Of a stretch of 64,000 nt of DNA, positions 59,508-64,000 are shown piece after piece. This DNA is from Pseudonocardia sulfidoxydans NBRC 16205. GTDB taxonomy: Bacteria > Actinomycetota > Actinomycetes > Mycobacteriales > Pseudonocardiaceae. The number at the start of each line of letters is the position of its first letter. Positions within the stretch are counted from its first letter, which is position 1. The DNA lies in NCBI RefSeq assembly GCF_007989085.1, contig NZ_BJVJ01000005.1:115408-179407 (forward strand), given 5' to 3'. The position numbers and the translations under genes are program-made. Under the pieces are notes generated by a model, which saw only the letters and a program-made list of their open reading frames with translations, had not been told where the DNA came from and did not search any database.

Positions 59508-60725
59508 CTAGTGCCGTTCGGGGCTCTCCACGAGATCGATCCGCGCGGCGTCGGTGACAAGCGTCAAAGACTGCCCGTCGACAACGTAGGCGGGGTCGGC
59601 GGTCAGGAGCGCGACGAGCCAGTCGTCCAGGGCCTGGACGTCCGGCGGGCAGGCCATGCGGGTGGCGCGGACGCGGTCGTCGACGGTGAGGCGGTCCGCC
59701 GACGCCGTGGCGCGGAACCCGAGGCGGTTGCCGCCCGCGTGGACCGCGATCCCGTCGGGGGCGACGAACGTCACCGTCACGGGCGTGCCGTCCCCGAGGC
59801 TGGGCGGCGCGTCACCGACGAACGTGCGGCCCCACAGGCCCGGTGTCCCTGACGGAACTCCGAGGATCGCCCGCGCCTCAGCGATCGTCGCCGGGGAACG
59901 GCCCATGTCGCGCAACAGGTCCATCAGCGCGCGGAGCAGGTCGGCGTTGCTCGGCTCCCCCGGCCCGGCGTGGTCCTCCAACCCGACGCGGACGTGCCCG
60001 CCCCGGCGCACCGCGAGCTCGGCGAGCCCGCACCCGACGACGTCACCGCCCAGGACCGCGACCGACCACGGCAGACCCGTCGGCTCCAGCATCTCCAGGT
60101 ACGCCTCGAGCGCGGTCGCGGTGGGCGGGAGCCCGAACTCCAACCGGCCACCGAAGTAGAGCTTCACGATCGCGCCCGCGGGCAGCCGTCCGGTGCGGTG
60201 CCAGGTGAGCGCGGTGCGCAGATACCCGGGCTCGAAGATCGAGATGCTCGGCGCCGCCCCCAGCGCGGCGGTACGGGTGATCATGTGGTCGACGTCGGCG
60301 TGCGGGTTGGCGTAGGGCTCGGCGGCCGCGACCGGGTCGAGCGCGCCGTCGGAGGTGAGGCCGAGGTTGACCGAGCCGGGGTCGACCAGCGTCATGCCCA
60401 TCCCCCGCCGCGCCAGCTCCTCGACGTGTGCCCACCGCCTCTCGACCGGGATGCCGCGGGCCGCCGCACCCATCGTCGGGTACAGGAGCACGTCCGGGTG
60501 CCGGTCCAGGATCGGCGTCCACGCCTGCACGTACGGCTCGACGGCGTGCACCCCGTCGACGGAGAACATGACGTCGTCGGTGTGGTTGTGGACGATCGAC
60601 GCCCCCAGCTCGATGCCCTCCAGCGCGACCGCGGTGATCTCGGCGGGCGTGCGGGGGACGTGGCGGTTCACGCTGCGCGGCGTGGGGCCGTTGAGGGCGA
60701 GCTCCACGATCACCGGTGACGTCAC
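59508..60725 (-). CDS. BKACE-family (3-keto-5-aminohexanoate cleavage enzyme-like) protein with C-terminal extension
   Basis: The 405-residue protein has the BKACE TIM barrel: IVELALNGPTP, TPAEITAVALEGIELGASIVHNHTDD with the metal-ligand HxH, LVDPGSVNLGL, and VRVGLEDHAGPGEPSNADLL with the conserved Glu near the end. The family condenses a beta-keto acid with acetyl-CoA. The usual length is about 300; here about 100 residues follow the barrel (TFVGDAPPSLGDGTPVTVTF onward), resembling no domain I know. GTG 60725 or 60728; no clear ribosome binding site. Divergent from the P450. Confidence 0.82.
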   Translation of the reverse strand: MTSPVIVELALNGPTPRSVNRHVPRTPAEITAVALEGIELGASIVHNHTDDVMFSVDGVHAVEPYVQAWTPILDRHPDVLLYPTMGAAARGIPVERRWAHVEELARRGMGMTLVDPGSVNLGLTSDGALDPVAAAEPYANPHADVDHMITRTAALGAAPSISIFEPGYLRTALTWHRTGRLPAGAIVKLYFGGRLEFGLPPTATALEAYLEMLEPTGLPWSVAVLGGDVVGCGLAELAVRRGGHVRVGLEDHAGPGEPSNADLLRALMDLLRDMGRSPATIAEARAILGVPSGTPGLWGRTFVGDAPPSLGDGTPVTVTFVAPDGIAVHAGGNRLGFRATASADRLTVDDRVRATRMACPPDVQALDDWLVALLTADPAYVVDGQSLTLVTDAARIDLVESPERH

Positions 60726-60899
60726 CACACCGATGATGGCCGAGCCTGCCGCTGGGAACCACCCGCGCCGGGAGCCGGGCCGCGAAAGGGACGCTCCCAC
60801 CGGTGGCATCAGCAAACCCTCAGCGTCGTGACAGCGCACAGGGCTAGCGTCGGGAGCAGCCGAGGGCGGCGGGGGGCCGCCCGGAGGAGGACCACCGCC

Positions 60900-62120
60900 A
60901 TGACCAGCACCGTGGAGAACACCGACCCGATCCACCTCGACGACCATTTCTTCGCCGACCCGGACTCGCTCTACCGGCGACTGCGCGAGGAGGCCCCGGT
61001 CGCCCGGGCGGTCGCGCCCCCGGGGCTCGTCGTGTGGCTGGTGACGCGCTACGCCGACGTCCGCCCAGCCCTCAACGACCCGCGCCTGGCGAAGAGCGGC
61101 CTGCGGGTCGCCAACCTGGTCGAGCGGCACGCGACGCCCGAGCTGCACCGGACCGAGGTCGCGAGCTCGCTCGTCGAACACATGCTCAACAGCGACCCGC
61201 CCGACCACACACGCCTGCGCAAACTGGTGAACCGAGCGTTCACGGTGCGGGCCATCGGGCGGATGCGGCCGCGGATCACCGAGATCGCCACGGAGCTCGC
61301 CGACTCGATGACCGCGCGCGGACCCGAGGTCGACCTCCTCGACGAGTTCGCCTTCCCGCTGCCCATGACGGTGATCTGCGAGCTGCTGGGTGTGCCCCAG
61401 GATCGCCGCGACGAGTTCCGCACCTGGTCGAACACGCTGCTGTCGCGGGGTGAGCCCGCGGTCCGGTCGGCTGCGGCGCAAGCGATGGCACAGTTCCTCG
61501 CCCAGCTCGTCGCGCAGAAGACCGCCGAGCCCGGCGACGACATGCTGTCGGCGATCGTCGCCGCCTCGGAGGACGGCGACTCGCTGTCGCACACCGAGGT
61601 CATCTCGATGGCGTTCCTGCTGCTGGTGGCCGGCCACGAGACGACCGTCAACCTGATCGGCAACGGCATGCTCGCCCTGCTGCGCCGTCCCGACCAGCTG
61701 GCCGCGCTGCGCGCGGACCCGTCGCTGGTCCCGAACGCCGTCGAGGAGTTCCTGCGTTTCGACGGGCCGGTCAACCTGGCGACGATGCGGCACACCACCG
61801 AGCCCGTCGAGATCGGCGGAGTGACCATCCCGGAGGGCGAGTTCGTCCTCGTCTCCCTGATCGGGGCCAACCGGGACCCGGGCCGCTTCGAGCGCCCGGG
61901 GGAGCTCGACGTCAGCCGAGACACGTCGGGGCACGTCGCCTTCGGCTACGGCATCCACCACTGCCTGGGGGCGCCGCTGGCCCGGCTGGAGGGCGAGATC
62001 GCGTTCCGGACGTTGCTGGAGCGCTTTCCTGACTTGGAGCTGGCCGCCGAGCCCGAGACGCTGGAGTGGCGGGAGAGCTCCCTGATCCACGGCCTGCACC
62101 GCCTGCCGATCCGCTTCTGA
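60900..62120 (+). CDS. Cytochrome P450
   Basis: The 406-residue class I bacterial P450 has the I-helix motif LVAGHETTV (about residue 241), EEFLRFDGP with ExxR-type Glu/Arg, and the heme loop FGYGIHHCLGAPLARLEGE with the ligand Cys about residue 352. The sequence is of the CYP105/107 style. No ferredoxin or reductase gene is adjacent, so electrons must come from elsewhere. ATG 60900 follows GGAGGAGG. Substrate unknown. Confidence 0.94.
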   Translation: MTSTVENTDPIHLDDHFFADPDSLYRRLREEAPVARAVAPPGLVVWLVTRYADVRPALNDPRLAKSGLRVANLVERHATPELHRTEVASSLVEHMLNSDPPDHTRLRKLVNRAFTVRAIGRMRPRITEIATELADSMTARGPEVDLLDEFAFPLPMTVICELLGVPQDRRDEFRTWSNTLLSRGEPAVRSAAAQAMAQFLAQLVAQKTAEPGDDMLSAIVAASEDGDSLSHTEVISMAFLLLVAGHETTVNLIGNGMLALLRRPDQLAALRADPSLVPNAVEEFLRFDGPVNLATMRHTTEPVEIGGVTIPEGEFVLVSLIGANRDPGRFERPGELDVSRDTSGHVAFGYGIHHCLGAPLARLEGEIAFRTLLERFPDLELAAEPETLEWRESSLIHGLHRLPIRF

Positions 62121-62355
62121 CCCGCCCCGCCATTTCGATCTGATACTGGCGCCATCCCGACGTTCATCGGTCCGGGTGACGGCGTCGGCGTCGCTCCAGC
62201 ACGGACAGAAGAACTGTTACCTCAGAAGGGATGATTCCGACTCAACGCCGCCCTCAGGCAACACTTCGGCGGCGCGTGAATCGTCGGAACGGGGACTGGA
62301 CCGCATGTCCCCGATCCCGTACTCCTTGATAGCGACGTACGCTCGAGGGGGAACC

Positions 62356-62748
62356 ATGCCGGACCGAACAGTAGTGCTCGAAGTCCAGGGTCCGAGCGAT
62401 CCCTTGGTGCGCGAGCGGCTTACGAGCGAGCTCCGGCTGGCGCTAACCACCGATCCCTCACTCCACGAGCTCACTGGGCTTTCCTTCTCAGCCAGCCCTT
62501 CCGCGCAGGACGGCGCCAAGGGAGTCACCGACGTAGTAGCCCTGGTCGTCGCAGGCGTTCCTTATGCGAAGCCGCTTGCAACCATGCTCGGTCAAGCCAT
62601 TTCCGGGTGGTGCGCCCGGGATCGCCGAACGACGGTCACAGTGCATGACGGTGAGCGCACCATCGAAATCGTCGGTTCACCGACAGCCGCGCAGCAGGAG
62701 CTGATGGAAAAGTTCTGGCGAGGCGACAGCAACACGACATCGTCGTGA
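62356..62748 (+). CDS. EACC1-like effector-associated component
   Basis: The 130-residue protein (TVVLEVQGPSDPLVRERLTS ... GVTDVVALVVAGVPYAKPLATMLGQAISGWCARDRRTTVTVHDGERTIEIVG) has the pattern of the effector-associated constant component EACC1: a strand-helix-strand first half, a Gly-containing hydrophobic helix, a W-[LC]-x-x-R stretch and a closing beta hairpin. In multicellular actinobacteria such proteins accompany protease or NTPase effectors in conflict systems. ATG 62356 follows GAGGGG. It overlaps the caspase gene by GTGA. The assignment is by pattern memory. Confidence 0.65.
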   Translation: MPDRTVVLEVQGPSDPLVRERLTSELRLALTTDPSLHELTGLSFSASPSAQDGAKGVTDVVALVVAGVPYAKPLATMLGQAISGWCARDRRTTVTVHDGERTIEIVGSPTAAQQELMEKFWRGDSNTTSS

Positions 62749-64000
62749 GGGCCTTCCTCGGTAGACACGCTCTGATCATCGGGACCGAGCTATACCGCGA
62801 CAAGAGTTTCACGAACCTGCCGTCCTGTCGGGCCGACGTCGATGTCATGACCACAGTCCTCAAAGACCGCGCCATCGGTGGATTCACCGTCGCAACAGGA
62901 CGAAACCTGCCGGCCGACCAGATGCGGGATGCCATCAGTGGGTTCTGTCAGGAACGCACCGACGACGATCTGGCGCTCATCTACATCACCGGTCACGGCG
63001 TCCGGGGGACGAACGGAGAGTTCACCTTCGTCGCCCACGACACCGATCGGGAGGACATCGCATCGACCGGCGTGAGCGCGTCGTTCGTCAATGACTGCAT
63101 CGAGAACTGCTTCGCCGCCCAGAGAGTCGCGATTCTCGACCCCTGTGAGAGCGGCGCCTTCACCCTGGGCTTCCGCACGTCACCGACGAAGTCGGGAGCA
63201 GCCACACGCAGACGCGGACTGCCGCCGGTCGCACCACGCGGCGCCTACGTCTTGGCATCCTCCGATGCGACCGAGGCGTCCTACGCCACGAACACCGACA
63301 CCGCACAGAACCCTGCTCCTTCGGTCTTCACCGCCGCGGTGGCCGACGTGTTGCATTCCGGCTCCGCAGGCCGCTCGGCCAGCGCGATCGTCTCCGTCGA
63401 CGACCTCTTCGAGGCTGTCGGTGATCGCCTCCGGGACGCGTCGCCCCCGCAGACGCCGGTCAAGTCCGCCATTCGTGTCACCGGAGCGATCCCGATCGCG
63501 ACCCGACCCCTCGGTCCGCCTCCGGAGCCTCACGTCAACGGACCCGCCGAGGGACAGGAAGCGACGACAGCGGAAGTACACGAACCCGAGTGGCCCGATC
63601 TGATCGGTTACCTCGCCGACGTCGTGCGTGCCGAGTCCGAACCACCGCTGCTGCGGCTCGACGGGACCGATCATGTCATCGTCCTCGGGGCGGAGCGCGC
63701 GCTGCGCGGCGACGTCGATACGGACGGATGCATCGCAGCGCCGGCCGGGGCAGCGCGTCTGCTGAGCGACGCCGCGGACGACGAGCTCTGGATGGGCTGG
63801 CCCTCTGTCCTGCTCTACAGGGACGACAGGGGGCCGTCGCGGACCGAGACCAGATTCGCCCCACTGTTGGTCCGGCGCGTCGAAATCGCCGGCACCGCTG
63901 ACGATCCGAGGCTCCGTCCTGTCGGTCCGGTCGTTCCGCACGGCGGTCTCGCACGCGCGCGCCTCGAAACCGATGCGGCCGACGTCCTCGCGTCGACTTA
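62745..64000 (+). CDS. Caspase-like protease, N-terminal part (runs off the window)
   Basis: From the GTG at 62745 an uninterrupted frame of 418 codons reaches the right edge. Residues 1-240 are a caspase/metacaspase (peptidase C14) domain: HALIIGTELYRDKSFTNLPS, ALIYITGHGVRG with catalytic His84, VAILDPCESGAF with catalytic Cys134, and ASSDATEASYA. After a Pro/Glu-rich linker (about 255-285) a second domain begins (WPDLIGYLADVVRAESEPPL; DELWMGWPSVLLYRD; PLLVRRVEI). It looks like the opening of a larger C-terminal effector or NTPase module, but I cannot identify it. The four-base overlap with the EACC1-like gene implies co-translation. Confidence 0.8.
   Translation, partial: MRAFLGRHALIIGTELYRDKSFTNLPSCRADVDVMTTVLKDRAIGGFTVATGRNLPADQMRDAISGFCQERTDDDLALIYITGHGVRGTNGEFTFVAHDTDREDIASTGVSASFVNDCIENCFAAQRVAILDPCESGAFTLGFRTSPTKSGAATRRRGLPPVAPRGAYVLASSDATEASYATNTDTAQNPAPSVFTAAVADVLHSGSAGRSASAIVSVDDLFEAVGDRLRDASPPQTPVKSAIRVTGAIPIATRPLGPPPEPHVNGPAEGQEATTAEVHEPEWPDLIGYLADVVRAESEPPLLRLDGTDHVIVLGAERALRGDVDTDGCIAAPAGAARLLSDAADDELWMGWPSVLLYRDDRGPSRTETRFAPLLVRRVEIAGTADDPRLRPVGPVVPHGGLARARLETDAADVLAST

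Overview
The window is 64 kb of very GC-rich chromosome. GTG starts are frequent, many genes are coupled by ATGA or GTGA stop/start overlaps, IclR and GntR regulators are abundant, and there is an actinobacterial-type LexA box (CGAAC-N4-GTTCG). This fits a high-GC actinobacterium; a Pseudonocardia-like Pseudonocardiaceae is my best guess, as an inference. I saw no rRNA, tRNA, CRISPR array, insertion sequence or phage gene.

Region 1 (about 0-30 kb) is a large catabolic district. It opens with a + strand operon (MetE-like protein, alpha/beta hydrolase, muconolactone-isomerase-like protein, ThDP enzyme). Facing it is a minus operon (isocitrate lyase/PEP mutase-family lyase, SDR, GntR regulator, MHS-type transporter, epoxide-hydrolase-like protein) with a clear GntR-type operator in its promoter region. 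Next comes a long, tightly coupled minus block: E1 alpha and beta of a 2-oxoacid dehydrogenase, a sugar isomerase-like TIM barrel, an ABC solute-binding lipoprotein, an atypical SDR, a Gfo/Idh/MocA dehydrogenase, a small dimeric-barrel protein, a hydrolase, an amidohydrolase, a cyclase, another SDR, an IclR regulator and a D-2-hydroxyacid dehydrogenase. The remaining ABC importer genes (livF, livG, livM, livH) follow at 22.7-26.2 kb. Beyond them are an IclR regulator with an acyl-CoA-ligase-like enzyme, and a carboxymuconolactone decarboxylase with a cupin. The set looks built to import and break down an oxygenated, possibly cyclic or aromatic-derived compound, but the substrate cannot be named from sequence.

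Region 2 (30-46 kb) continues the accessory metabolism. Two divergent APC permeases are present; one is paired with an IclR regulator and the other with a full-length copper amine oxidase. A four-gene molybdenum hydroxylase operon follows (CoxG-like, FAD, Mo and 2Fe-2S subunits), ending in a hydrolase. Then come an IclR regulator, an MFS transporter with inverted repeats upstream, and a membrane-anchored FMN glutamate-synthase-like protein.

Region 3 (46.9-62 kb) is mixed and more housekeeping in character: MerR regulator with a membrane protein, DenD-like epimerase, FUSC membrane protein, remnant of a cation efflux gene, an ArsR/SRPBCC/YciI operon, LexA-box-controlled dinB, PadR regulator, a His/Asp-rich orphan protein, glutamine-dependent NAD synthetase, a four-CBS protein, a BKACE-like enzyme and a cytochrome P450.

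The right edge (62.3-64 kb) carries the start of a probable biological-conflict system: a small EACC1-like protein translationally coupled to a caspase-like protease with an intact His/Cys pair, which runs off the window.

Two families of dispersed palindromes sit at gene 3' ends. One is a 40-bp palindrome present in six copies with compensatory base changes, often supplying the stop codon of the flanking gene. The other is a 58-bp inverted repeat present in two copies. They are the most distinctive non-coding structures here.
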